This document shows positions 27,983-36,085 of a stretch of 64,000 nucleotides of DNA, in pieces. Source of the stretch: CAWCTD01 sp963798455. GTDB taxonomy: Bacteria > Acidobacteriota > Terriglobia > Bryobacterales > Bryobacteraceae. Under the pieces are notes generated by a model, which was not told the origin of the DNA, did no database searches, and saw nothing but the letters and a program-made list of their open reading frames with translations. Within the stretch, counting starts at the first letter, position 1. The number at the start of each line of letters is the position of its first letter. Position numbers and translations under genes: made by a program. Location of the stretch: positions 4,302,106 through 4,366,105 of the forward strand of contig CAWCTD010000003.1 in the NCBI GenBank assembly GCA_963798455.1, given 5' to 3'.

Positions 27983-30574
27983 ATGAACGACAATTCTGCG
28001 CGGAAGGACTCTCTTAGCCGCCGCGGACTGCTGTCCAGGGCTGTCGGCGCGGCCGGCCTCATGTCGGCATTGGAATCGACGGGGCTAGGGGCGGCTCAGG
28101 CGCAACCCGCTGCCGCGAGGCTGAGGGAGAGCTTTGACTTCGAGTGGAAGTTCAACAAAGGCGATGCGCCGGGGGCGCAGGAGGCCGGCTTCGCGGACGC
28201 GAGCTGGCGAACCCTGGATGTTCCGCACGACTGGAGCATCGAAGGACCGTACGACCAGCAGAATGCGGCTCAGGGGAGCCTGCCCACGGGCATCGGCTGG
28301 TATCGCAAGCGCTTCCGCCTGCCGGCGTCTTCTCAGGGCAGGAAAGTCTTCATCGAGTTCGACGGCGTCTTCGAAAACAGCGAGGTGTGGATCAATGGCC
28401 AGTACCTCGGCAAGCGTCCCTTCGGCTACATCGGCTTCGAGTACGACCTGACGCCACACCTCAATTTCGGCGCGCGCGAAAACGTGATCGCGGTGAAGGT
28501 GGACAACTCCACCCAGCCGAACTCGCGCTGGTACACGGGCTCGGGAATCTACAGGCACGTGTGGCTCACGACCACGAACAATCTGCACGTGGCGCACTGG
28601 GGCACTTTCGTCACCACCCCGCAGATTGCCGAGGCGGCGGCCAACATTCAGGTGAAGACCCGGATCAACAACGAGGGCAAGACCACGGCCAAATGCACGC
28701 TGGCCACCAGCATTTTGGACCAGGATGGCAAAGTAGTCCAGACCGACGAGACGAGCCAGGAGGTGGGGGCGAACGGCGAGTACGAGTTCGTGCAGGTGCT
28801 GAAGCTGGACAAGCCCAACCTGTGGTCGGTGGACACTCCGTATCTGTACAAGGTCCGCAGCACAGTGCGTGATTCGAGCGGGGTCGTGGACGTGTACGAC
28901 ACGCTTTTCGGGGTCCGCGAGGCGGTCTTCGACGCCGACAAGGGCTTTCTGCTGAATGGCCAGCGGGTTAAGATCAATGGCGTCTGCCTGCACCACGAGG
29001 CGGGGCCGGTCGGCGCCGCGGTGCCGGCGCGGATGTGGGAGCGGCGTCTGGAGGTCCTGAAGGGCATGGGGTGCAATGGCATCCGCACCAGCCACAATCC
29101 TTACAGCCCCGAGTTCATGGATCTGTGCGACAAGATGGGCTTCCTGGTAATGAACGAAGCCTTCGACGAGTGGCGGGTGTCCAAAACTCGCAACAACGGC
29201 TATGCGCGCTACTTCAACGACTGGCACGAGCGCGATGTGACCGACTTCGTTCACCGCGACCGCAACCGCCCCTCCGTGGTCCTGTGGAGCGCCGGCAATG
29301 AGATCGGCGACCAGTCGGCGCCAAATGGAGCGGAAACCCTGAGGGAACTGCTCACCATCTTCCACCGGGAAGATCCTACGCGCATGGTGACCTGCGGTTG
29401 TGACAGGATCGAGTCGGAACCCCTCTCCAACCGGGCGCGCCCAGAGTTCCTGGCTCTGCTGGACGTGGTCGGCTACAACTACGTGGACCGCTGGCGCGAC
29501 CGGATCGAGAAGTACTACAGCATCGACAAGGCGGCCTATCCGCAGAGACGCATGATCGGCACCGAGAGCGGCGGCATGGGCGGGGTACGCGGCTCGTACG
29601 GCGGGATCTTCCCGCCGGCGCAGCCTGCCGGGGCAGCGGCAGTCCCCGGCCCCCCCGGGGCCATGCCGGCTCGCGGCGGCGCTCCCGGCGGAATGATGAT
29701 GATGTTCGGCGGTCGTGGCGGAGGACGGCCCAACATCGGGACCGAGTTGCTGTGGAAGGACGTCTCCACCTACGACTACGTGGCCGGCGACCACATGTGG
29801 ACCGGGATCGACTACCTGGGTGAATCCCGCTGGCCCGGCAAAGGCGCCACGTCGGGGGTCATCGACTCCTGCGGTTTTGAAAAAGACGGCTACTACTTCT
29901 ACCGGAGCCAGTGGACCAAGGCGCCGATGCTGCACTTGTTCCCGCATTGGAACTGGAAGGGCCACGAGGGGGACTTCGTTCCGGTCACCGTTTACACCAA
30001 CTGCGACTCGGTGGAGTTGTTCGTCAACGGCAAGTCGGCCGGAGTGCAGGGATACCAATTCCCGCGGTACGGGATGACCGAGAGATACGGCAACTACGGC
30101 CCAGGAGCCCGTCGCATGCAGACGACGGGGGATTTGCACCTGTCCTGGACCATCCCATACCAGCCGGGCACGCTGAGAGCCGTCGGTACCAAGGACGGCA
30201 AGCAGGTCGCTACGGTGGAGGTCAGCACCACCGGCGAGGCGGCTGGTATCGACTTGAAGGTGGACAGGGACGCCATTTCAGCCGACCGCCGGGATGTGGC
30301 GCATGTCACCGTCCGGATCGTGGACGCGCAAGGCAGAATGGTTCCGGACGCCGCCAACGAGGTGGCCTTCGACATCCAGGGCGAAGGCAAGCTGATCGGC
30401 CTGGACAGCGGCGACATGCAGAGCCACGAGGACTACAAGGGCAAGACCAGGAAAGCCCTCAACGGGATGTGCCTGGCAGTCGTGCAATCCACCGCCAAGC
30501 CGGGTCAGCTTCGGCTCACGGCGACCTCGCCGGGGCTGAAGCCCAGCACCGTCACGATCACCACCAAGGCATGA
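27983..30574 (+). CDS. Exported glycoside hydrolase family 2 (beta-galactosidase-like)
   Basis: About 863 residues. The N-terminus has a twin-arginine signal (LSRRGLLSRAVGAAG, cleaved near AQA), so it is probably exported folded. The GH2 order is visible: sugar-binding jelly roll (VPHDWSIEGPY, GIGWYRKRFRLP), immunoglobulin-like domain, then the TIM barrel with RTSHNPYSPEFMDLCDKMGF. The acid/base Glu lies in VLWSAGNEIGDQ and the likely nucleophile in IGTESGG. A Gly/Pro/Met-rich insert follows the nucleophile. The C-terminal beta domain (about 730-860) is of invasin/GH2 C type. I chose MNDNSARKD as start; an ATG seven codons upstream is possible. Confidence 0.92.
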   Translation: MNDNSARKDSLSRRGLLSRAVGAAGLMSALESTGLGAAQAQPAAARLRESFDFEWKFNKGDAPGAQEAGFADASWRTLDVPHDWSIEGPYDQQNAAQGSLPTGIGWYRKRFRLPASSQGRKVFIEFDGVFENSEVWINGQYLGKRPFGYIGFEYDLTPHLNFGARENVIAVKVDNSTQPNSRWYTGSGIYRHVWLTTTNNLHVAHWGTFVTTPQIAEAAANIQVKTRINNEGKTTAKCTLATSILDQDGKVVQTDETSQEVGANGEYEFVQVLKLDKPNLWSVDTPYLYKVRSTVRDSSGVVDVYDTLFGVREAVFDADKGFLLNGQRVKINGVCLHHEAGPVGAAVPARMWERRLEVLKGMGCNGIRTSHNPYSPEFMDLCDKMGFLVMNEAFDEWRVSKTRNNGYARYFNDWHERDVTDFVHRDRNRPSVVLWSAGNEIGDQSAPNGAETLRELLTIFHREDPTRMVTCGCDRIESEPLSNRARPEFLALLDVVGYNYVDRWRDRIEKYYSIDKAAYPQRRMIGTESGGMGGVRGSYGGIFPPAQPAGAAAVPGPPGAMPARGGAPGGMMMMFGGRGGGRPNIGTELLWKDVSTYDYVAGDHMWTGIDYLGESRWPGKGATSGVIDSCGFEKDGYYFYRSQWTKAPMLHLFPHWNWKGHEGDFVPVTVYTNCDSVELFVNGKSAGVQGYQFPRYGMTERYGNYGPGARRMQTTGDLHLSWTIPYQPGTLRAVGTKDGKQVATVEVSTTGEAAGIDLKVDRDAISADRRDVAHVTVRIVDAQGRMVPDAANEVAFDIQGEGKLIGLDSGDMQSHEDYKGKTRKALNGMCLAVVQSTAKPGQLRLTATSPGLKPSTVTITTKA

Positions 30575-30600
30575 TGGGGGGCGCCGCGCACGCCGGCCCG

Positions 30601-31026
30601 TCACTTTTCCAGAACAGCGTTGAGCGTGATATTGGTGTTGAAAAGCTTGGAAACCGGGCAGCCCGCTTTGGCGGCCTGCGCCGCTTTCTGGAAGGCTTCG
30701 CCGGAAGCGCCCGGGACTCGTGCCTTGAGCTCCAGGTGGCTCTCGGTGATGGCAAAGGCTCCGTCCTTCTGCTCCAGGGTGATGGTGCAGGCCGTCTCCA
30801 GATTCTCGGCCTTGAGCCCGGCCAGAGCAAGCTGCGCGGAAACAGCCATGGTGAAGCATCCGGCGTGGGCCGCGGCCAGAAGCTCTTCCGGGTTGGTGCC
30901 TTTGCCGTCCTCAAACCGGGTGTGGAAAGAGTAGGGAGTCTCGGAAAGAGTTCCGCTTGACGTTGAGATTGCGCCCGAGCCGCCCTTCAAATCCCCCATC
31001 CATTTCGCACTCGCTGAACGTTTCAT
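30601..31026 (-). CDS. OsmC family hydroperoxide reductase
   Basis: A 141-residue thiol peroxidase of the OsmC/Ohr superfamily that reduces organic hydroperoxides. Both redox cysteines are present: Cys57 in AAAHAGCFTMA and Cys123 in AKAGCPVSK. The conserved Glu-rich helix GTNPEELLAAAHAG and the OsmC-like C-terminus are present. It is convergent with the GH2 gene, 26 bp apart, and upstream of the methyltransferase gene's 3' end. It fits OsmC rather than Ohr because of the GTNPEEL segment. Confidence 0.92.
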   Translation of the reverse strand: MKRSASAKWMGDLKGGSGAISTSSGTLSETPYSFHTRFEDGKGTNPEELLAAAHAGCFTMAVSAQLALAGLKAENLETACTITLEQKDGAFAITESHLELKARVPGASGEAFQKAAQAAKAGCPVSKLFNTNITLNAVLEK

Positions 31027-31050
31027 TTCTCGCGCTCCTATACTCCAAGT

Positions 31051-31896
31051 TTATCCCGGTCTTACACCCGATCCGCGGGACGGGGCGGGAGTATGTCTCG
31101 CTCGGTCTGCTGGTTTGACGGGGGATCTTCGTGCCAGATAGAACGAGCGGTAGCCCGGACGAATCATCGGATTGCCCTTGAAGAAACGCGCAGCGTCCCA
31201 GGCGCGGATCTTCTCGAAACCGGCCTGGCCCAACGTGCGACGGATTTCATTCGGGGTCCAGCACACTTCCTCGATGCGCTCGCGAAACCGTCGCCAGCAA
31301 CGCCCCTCCCGAATAAACAGCTCTACGTCCGAGAAGGCCGTGGCGCGGCTGCGATCGTAGCCGCCATGCATGACAACCACCACGCCGGGCTTCTCTGTCC
31401 ACCAAGTCCCCTGCCAGACTTTCTCAAAAGACAGGCGGTTGTTGACATCGAAGTAGAAGTAGCCGCCGGGTCGTAGCGCTCGCGCCACTGCGTGCGCCAC
31501 TGGCGCCAGGTCGGACTTGCGCGGGACGTGATTGATGGCGTCAAATTCGCAGGTTACAAGGTCAACTGGCTCAGGGAGGCGGAATCTCAGCATGTCGGCG
31601 TTGAGGACGGTCACGGGCAATCGCGCGCGGCGCGCTTTCTGGCGAGCAAGATCGCACATGGTGGGGGAGAGATCCACGGCGAATACGCTCAGTCCCTTGC
31701 GCGCCAGTGCCAGTGCGGTCGTGCCCGTGCCGCAGCCCAAGTCGCAAGCGGAGCTTATAAGCGTAAAGACCTTGCCAAGCAGACGTTCCCGGGCCGCCTC
31801 ACCCACGGGCTGATAGTCGTGGAACAACTGGTCGTAATGCTCTGCCAGCAATGTGTAAGGCCGATTGATTGTGATTCCACGCATGGTCCGTGCCAT
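31051..31896 (-). CDS. Class I SAM-dependent methyltransferase
   Basis: About 281 residues. Seen: YTLLAEHYDQLFHDY, motif I SACDLGCGTGTTALALA, VFAVDLSPTMCDLARQKA, the post-I acidic region LVTCEFDAINHV, and YFYFDVNNRLSFEKVW. This matches small-molecule methyltransferases of the UbiE/SAM-11 type whose substrate is unknown. I place the start at MARTMRGITI; a second Met four codons later and a longer frame (31956) are possible. It is alone between OsmC and the outer-membrane protein gene. Confidence 0.85.
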   Translation of the reverse strand: MARTMRGITINRPYTLLAEHYDQLFHDYQPVGEAARERLLGKVFTLISSACDLGCGTGTTALALARKGLSVFAVDLSPTMCDLARQKARRARLPVTVLNADMLRFRLPEPVDLVTCEFDAINHVPRKSDLAPVAHAVARALRPGGYFYFDVNNRLSFEKVWQGTWWTEKPGVVVVMHGGYDRSRATAFSDVELFIREGRCWRRFRERIEEVCWTPNEIRRTLGQAGFEKIRAWDAARFFKGNPMIRPGYRSFYLARRSPVKPADRARHTPAPSRGSGVRPG

Positions 31897-32124
31897 CCCT
31901 TGGCATTGCCCTTCGAAGCGATGGAGAGGGCCTCCCAGCCTCAGACAAGGATACACCCGCTGCCTCGGCGTGAGCCGCCAAAGCGCAGCGCTTTCCTTCC
32001 CGCGAGCCGGGCTGGCTGTGCCCGGCGTCGGGTGTGTGCAGACCGGGTGATCACTGGACAGTCTGAATCATGCTGAGATGGATTCTGTGCAACGGTTCTG
32101 AAACGCGCGGCGTCCCACTGGTTC

Positions 32125-33315
32125 GTGCTCTCGCGAAGAATTGCCATTCTCGTCCTGCTCGTGATTCCGCCCTGCCTGTTCGCACAGAAGATCTCGCTGG
32201 GAGTGGTCGCGGGAACGAACCTGACGGACGACTTTCAGGCCGGCAGCACGACCTTTTCGGGAGGCCTGCTTCCTTCGGGTGAAATCTTTTCTGAGACTCT
32301 TGTCTTTGCGCCCGGATCGAGGCGGTTCATTATCGGTCCGAAGGTCGAACTTGGCCTGCCCCAGAACTGGGCCGTGGAGGCCGATGCCCTCCATCGGGTG
32401 CTTCGCTCCACCAGCACGACACTTCTTTCACCAGGGGTGCCGCTTCCGGACGGTACCAGGCTCACCGTGCTCGGACCCTTAACACAGACCCATAGCACGT
32501 GGGAGTTCCCCTTGCTGGTCAAGTACCGCGTGCCGGTTTCAAGATTCAGGCCGTTCGCCGCGTTTGGGCCTTCGTTTCGTCCGGTCGGCACAAGCTCGGG
32601 GCTTTCACACCACGGCATAACCGCCGGGGCGGGCCTGGAGATCCCCCTGCGAGGGGTGAGGATCGCACCGGCGCTGCGCTATACTCGCTGGTCCGCCGCG
32701 AATCAATCCCCTTTCGGGGGAGCCATTTTGAACCAATTTGAGTTTCTGGTCGGCTTGGATCGTCCTTACACGTTGGTCGGGCCGAGTGCCTTCGGGCAGA
32801 AGATCTCGCTCGGCGCGATCGTGGGGCTCGGATTGGGCCGCGATTTCCGGCCCGAAACCGGCGCCACGTTTGTTCAGGTCCCCGAGTCCAACAGCCCGAT
32901 CATCGGTGCGCTAGTCGAGGTCGGGCTCCCGAGGAATCTGTCATTCGAAGTCAACGGCCTATACCGGTCGCTGCATGCTACCGATATCCCGGTGGATGAA
33001 TCCGGGGAAGGCCGCCGCCTGCGTTTTGCCACGCTTACCTGGGAGTTCCCGGTGCTGCTGAAGTACAGATTCCGCGTCTCCCGGGTAAAGCCGTTTGCCG
33101 AGATCGGCCCCTCTTTTCGCGCTATCGGGAATGTGTCGATCGCGCCGCCGTCGCATCACGGGGTCACTGCCGGAGTTGGCGTGGAACTGCGACTGGGTCG
33201 CATCAGAATATCTCCGGTCTTTCGCTATTCCCGCTGGGCGGGGGATGGCGCAAATCCGGTTGGCGCCCACTCATTCCAGAATCAAGCCCAGGTGCTTGTC
33301 GGGATTTCCTATTGA
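32125..33315 (+). CDS. Outer-membrane beta-barrel protein with internal duplication
   Basis: A 396-residue exported protein. The signal peptide ends at PPCLFAQ. The mature part consists of two homologous halves, each starting QKISLG. Shared elements are STWEFPLLVKYRVPVSRFRPFAAFGPSFR in the first half against LTWEFPVLLKYRFRVS and FAEIGPSFRAIG in the second, then HHGITAGAGLE against HHGVTAGVGVE, and YTRW against YSRW. The alternating beta pattern and terminal aromatic residue fit an OmpA/OMP_b-brl-like barrel. GTG start. A GC hairpin follows the stop. No partner gene is evident. Confidence 0.82.
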   Translation: MLSRRIAILVLLVIPPCLFAQKISLGVVAGTNLTDDFQAGSTTFSGGLLPSGEIFSETLVFAPGSRRFIIGPKVELGLPQNWAVEADALHRVLRSTSTTLLSPGVPLPDGTRLTVLGPLTQTHSTWEFPLLVKYRVPVSRFRPFAAFGPSFRPVGTSSGLSHHGITAGAGLEIPLRGVRIAPALRYTRWSAANQSPFGGAILNQFEFLVGLDRPYTLVGPSAFGQKISLGAIVGLGLGRDFRPETGATFVQVPESNSPIIGALVEVGLPRNLSFEVNGLYRSLHATDIPVDESGEGRRLRFATLTWEFPVLLKYRFRVSRVKPFAEIGPSFRAIGNVSIAPPSHHGVTAGVGVELRLGRIRISPVFRYSRWAGDGANPVGAHSFQNQAQVLVGISY

Positions 33316-33319
33316 TGCG

Positions 33320-33337
33320 GGCCGGGCAGGCCCGGCC
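33320..33337 (+). terminator. GC-rich hairpin after the barrel protein gene
   Basis: The arms GGCCGGGC and GCCCGGCC form a perfect 8-bp stem with a two-base loop (AG), five bases after the stop codon. There is no T-run, so termination efficiency is uncertain. The arms are the same as in the palindrome at 7063-7078. Confidence 0.5.
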
Positions 33338-33356
33338 GGGCGAGGCACACGTCGCC

Positions 33357-33530
33357 CCGCTTCTCCAGGAAGAAGTTGCCGACGAACATGGCGTCGATGC
33401 CTGAGGAGTAGAAGCTGCGCACGGCATCGCGCGGGGTAGAGACCTGGGGTCGCCGAAGAGATTGAACGAGGTGTTATAGAGCACCGGCAAGCCGGTGGCC
33501 TGGAGCAGTTCCCAGAACAACAGATTGGTC
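33357..33530 (-). pseudogene. Fragment of a carbamoyltransferase 3' end
   Basis: Reads, with a frame break, FWELLQATGLPVLYNTSFNL, then SFYSSGIDAMFVGNFFLEK. It is nearly identical at DNA level to the last 170 bases of the intact gene at 36086-37663. It lacks the GKAT segment present there. The rest of the gene is absent and unrelated sequence begins near 33530, so it is a remnant, not a gene. No other coding content is seen up to 33654. Confidence 0.85.
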
Positions 33531-33654
33531 GCCGATGGAATAGAGCGCAACCGAAACAATGCCCGGCTCGGCACTGATACTTTCCCGGAACGCCGTTTGG
33601 GGGCAGTCCCTGGTAGACCTCGCGTGAAATGCGTGCTCGGGCCCGACAGATTTG

Positions 33655-34167
33655 CTATGGGAGATCGCGCGCAACCATGCGGGCTTCCGCCCCCTTACGC
33701 CGCCAAGCGTGTTTCCCGTATACGTCGCCGAGCGTCGCCACACCCGGCACCGGGAAGACGTACACGATATTGTTGTCCGAGCCGATCGCGAGGCGCTGTT
33801 GTGCAATTTCGTTTGAGTCAGCATATCGATCGATCCGAGTCGCAAGCCATGGGATAGCAGAATCGAAGACGATGTGGCCATCGTGATCGCGCTGCTCTCC
33901 GCTGGGAGTGATGTCATAAGAGCGGACATCGAGCACTGCGGAGTTCGCCGAGTACCAATGACGCTTGGCGGACACCTCCGTGAGACCTGCCCCCGGCATT
34001 GGCACAGTATCCACCATCCGACCATGCACGTTGTAAGCCACCCACGTTCCGGCAAGCCTCCGGGCCGTTCTCCAACATCGATAGCGGTTCACAAAATCCC
34101 AGCACTGGCTGGCGACGATGTTCGCAATGAATCCGAGAGCTAGGCCAAACCAGAAAATCGAAGTCAT
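33655..34167 (-). CDS. Membrane-anchored protein of unknown function
   Basis: 170 residues that I cannot assign to a family. A single N-terminal membrane segment (FWFGLALGFIANIVASQC, residues 5-22) is followed by a soluble part with predicted beta strands: RRLAGTWVAYNVHGR, then SAVLDVRSYDITPSG, HIVFDSAIPWLATRID, and NNIVYVFPVPG. The layout, short anchor plus small beta domain opening with a GTW motif, is lipocalin-like in appearance. It lies in the island bordered by carbamoyltransferase fragments, divergent from the HEPN-like gene. It could be the membrane partner in a defence module, but nothing in the sequence proves this. Confidence 0.6.
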   Translation of the reverse strand: MTSIFWFGLALGFIANIVASQCWDFVNRYRCWRTARRLAGTWVAYNVHGRMVDTVPMPGAGLTEVSAKRHWYSANSAVLDVRSYDITPSGEQRDHDGHIVFDSAIPWLATRIDRYADSNEIAQQRLAIGSDNNIVYVFPVPGVATLGDVYGKHAWRRKGAEARMVARDLP

Positions 34168-34342
34168 CGCTTCTCAGTCTAGCCCTGGATGGACGCTGCC
34201 GGGCACTATCGCAGTTCCCGGCGACCCACGTCGGGGCGTGCCGCCGAAGGGTTAGCGGGTCCCGATCTGCTCGATTCATCGTCGATCGAAGTTTCAGAGT
34301 GATGGCGGGATGAAAGGGTGTCGGGCAAGCGAAAATGGGGCG

Positions 34343-35431
34343 ATGACTGAGAATGCTGCTGACGATCACGAGTCTGAGGGGATCCAGCCGAAATCGCGGT
34401 TTGAGGAATTCGCTGAGATCCTGAAGCCGCTGTTCTGGGCGGATGATTTCAACCGTGCAGATCGAATGCTGGAATTCGTTTGCACACTGGTGAGGGCAGC
34501 CGGCCTCGAAGACACAGGATGGGATTCGTATCAGGAATCGCTGGCGCTCCTTGAGGACCTGAAGAGGCTGTGGAGTCTGGACCTTCCAAAAGAGACCTTC
34601 CCGGAACCCGATAGCACGCGCATGCGCCTGTACTTGATCTCGTACTGCCACGTGACGGAGATGAACCTCCCTTATGAGCTGATAGCAAATCTTCTGCATC
34701 TGCGACTTGGGAGGAAGTATGCAATCGAGCCGTTCGGGGTCTTGTACCGGAAACCCACTAAGAAACCCAAGGTGCCGAGCTTCATGCAAGGGCGGCGTCC
34801 GCCAAGCCCCGAGGCGAAGATCAAGGAGATCGAAAAGCTGTCACAGGAGGCGGGGCTGCCAGGTGTCGGTGTAGCGCTGCGAAGCGTTTATGACAGCGTA
34901 ATCCGCAATGCCGTGTACCACTCCGATTACGTTCTCCATGACGGCTCAATGCGGCTGTTGTCTGGGTATCGGAAATCGAGAAGAGAAAACGTGATGACGG
35001 GGAGGGTGCCGTTCGATGAGCTGTTTGAGAGCCTGGAAGAGGCGTTCGCGTTCTTCTCCGCGCTGATAGTTCTCTACAATCGGGCGAAGTCGTCGTTCAA
35101 GGGTTTCCATCACAGCATGTTGCCATTCGATGCGCATTATAAAGGACTGCTCGAATTGACGTTCGATGGCAATGAGCTGACCGGATTTCGGGCATACTGG
35201 CCCAACGAAAGCCTGAGCATCTACGCCCGAACCAAGAACGGCTGCATGGCGCAGAACATTACGTTTGAGGCCGATGGCAGTATCAATTTCATGGTCGGGC
35301 TATATGCGAGCAGTCCCGGAAAGTTTTCGCCGTTGGTCGAACGTGATGCGGAACCAATCTATCCAAAGATTCCCGGAACGGACGTTCGACCGTACTGGCC
35401 AGTAGAATTGAAGCCGTATTGCGCATATTAG
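34343..35431 (+). CDS. Protein with RNxxxH (HEPN-type) motif, function unknown
   Basis: About 362 residues from MTENAADD; a Met 11 codons earlier (34310) is possible. I do not recognise a family. The N-terminal half is helical. At residues 188-193 it has RNAVYH in the context SVIRNAVYHSDYVL, which matches the Rx4H motif (with Asn after Arg) of HEPN ribonucleases. The C-terminal third is beta-rich (LLELTFDGNELTGFRAYW) and ends YWPVELKPYCAY. It is flanked by a membrane-anchored protein and an orphan HicB in an island of gene fragments. An RNA-cleaving toxin or defence effector is possible; this is inference from one motif. Confidence 0.65.
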   Translation: MTENAADDHESEGIQPKSRFEEFAEILKPLFWADDFNRADRMLEFVCTLVRAAGLEDTGWDSYQESLALLEDLKRLWSLDLPKETFPEPDSTRMRLYLISYCHVTEMNLPYELIANLLHLRLGRKYAIEPFGVLYRKPTKKPKVPSFMQGRRPPSPEAKIKEIEKLSQEAGLPGVGVALRSVYDSVIRNAVYHSDYVLHDGSMRLLSGYRKSRRENVMTGRVPFDELFESLEEAFAFFSALIVLYNRAKSSFKGFHHSMLPFDAHYKGLLELTFDGNELTGFRAYWPNESLSIYARTKNGCMAQNITFEADGSINFMVGLYASSPGKFSPLVERDAEPIYPKIPGTDVRPYWPVELKPYCAY

Positions 35432-35786
35432 CAATCCGTGAAGGCGACGGGGGTGTGGCAACTTGCCATCGAACAGCGAAGCTTTCAGGTGTAAAACGCG
35501 GCTATCGGAAAGTGACTGGCGGCGCGGGCCGGAAGTCCCGTTGTGGGAAGCGTCAGCGCGGCGCACCCGTTGCTGATCACTGACACGAACGCGCCTTTTG
35601 CCGGCATTGCGAGCCACCTTCCCGTCAACCGTGGTCGAATCTGCGCTCAAGCCCGATCAACCGCTTCCTGACGGTCGCGGAACCGGTGTCAGAGCCGGGC
35701 GAGGCGGGCCTGGCCTCTACCTCTCCGGGAAGAAGTTGCCGAAGAAGATGGCGTCCATGCCGGAGGAGGCAGAGATCAAGAGCACT
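35432..35786. other. Non-coding stretch with gene debris
   Basis: No convincing gene. It contains GGTCGCGGAACCG-type REP-like wording near 35672-35690 and a short carbamoyltransferase 3'-end remnant (next entry). The sequence GCCGGGCGAGGC occurs here near 35695 and also at 33334, next to the other remnant. Confidence 0.5.
35725..35772 (-). pseudogene. Short remnant of a carbamoyltransferase C-terminus
   Basis: The minus strand reads GMDAIFFGNFF followed by a variant end, corresponding to GIDAMFVGNFFLEK at the end of the gene at 36086. The DNA matches over about 40 bases (GGAAGAAGTTGCCG, then ATGGCGTC). It is the third copy of this 3' end within 2.8 kb. Confidence 0.6.
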
Positions 35787-36005
35787 TCAAGTAGCCGGGT
35801 TGACCTCGATCACTCCGGCGATGCTTGAGGGGGCGGGGATCGCCAGGCCTTCCTGGCGCAAGCCCTCGAGGTGAAACTCAATCGCCTCCTGGATGAGCCG
35901 CTCCACCTCTTGCCGTGAATCGCCAACAGAAATGACCCCTGGAAGATCCGGGACATAAGCGCCCCACGAGGCGGGGCCTTCCTCATAGATCACGGTATAC
36001 GTCAT
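35787..36005 (-). CDS. HicB-family antitoxin-like protein (orphan)
   Basis: A 72-residue protein with the HicB partial RNase H-like fold: YTVIYEEGPASWGAYVPDLP, then GVISVGDSRQEVERLIQEAI. In type II hicAB modules this protein binds and neutralises the HicA mRNA interferase. No DNA-binding domain follows, and no HicA frame is seen on either side. The upstream 80 bases are too short, so it is orphan or part of a reduced system. UPF0150-type free-standing proteins of this kind are common. Confidence 0.8.
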   Translation of the reverse strand: MTYTVIYEEGPASWGAYVPDLPGVISVGDSRQEVERLIQEAIEFHLEGLRQEGLAIPAPSSIAGVIEVNPAT

Positions 36006-36085
36006 CGGCCTTCCCTATGGTACAGCCGCACAGCAATGCACCGGGCCGACCCTGCGGGTCGGCTGGACAAGACGGGAGTCTTATC

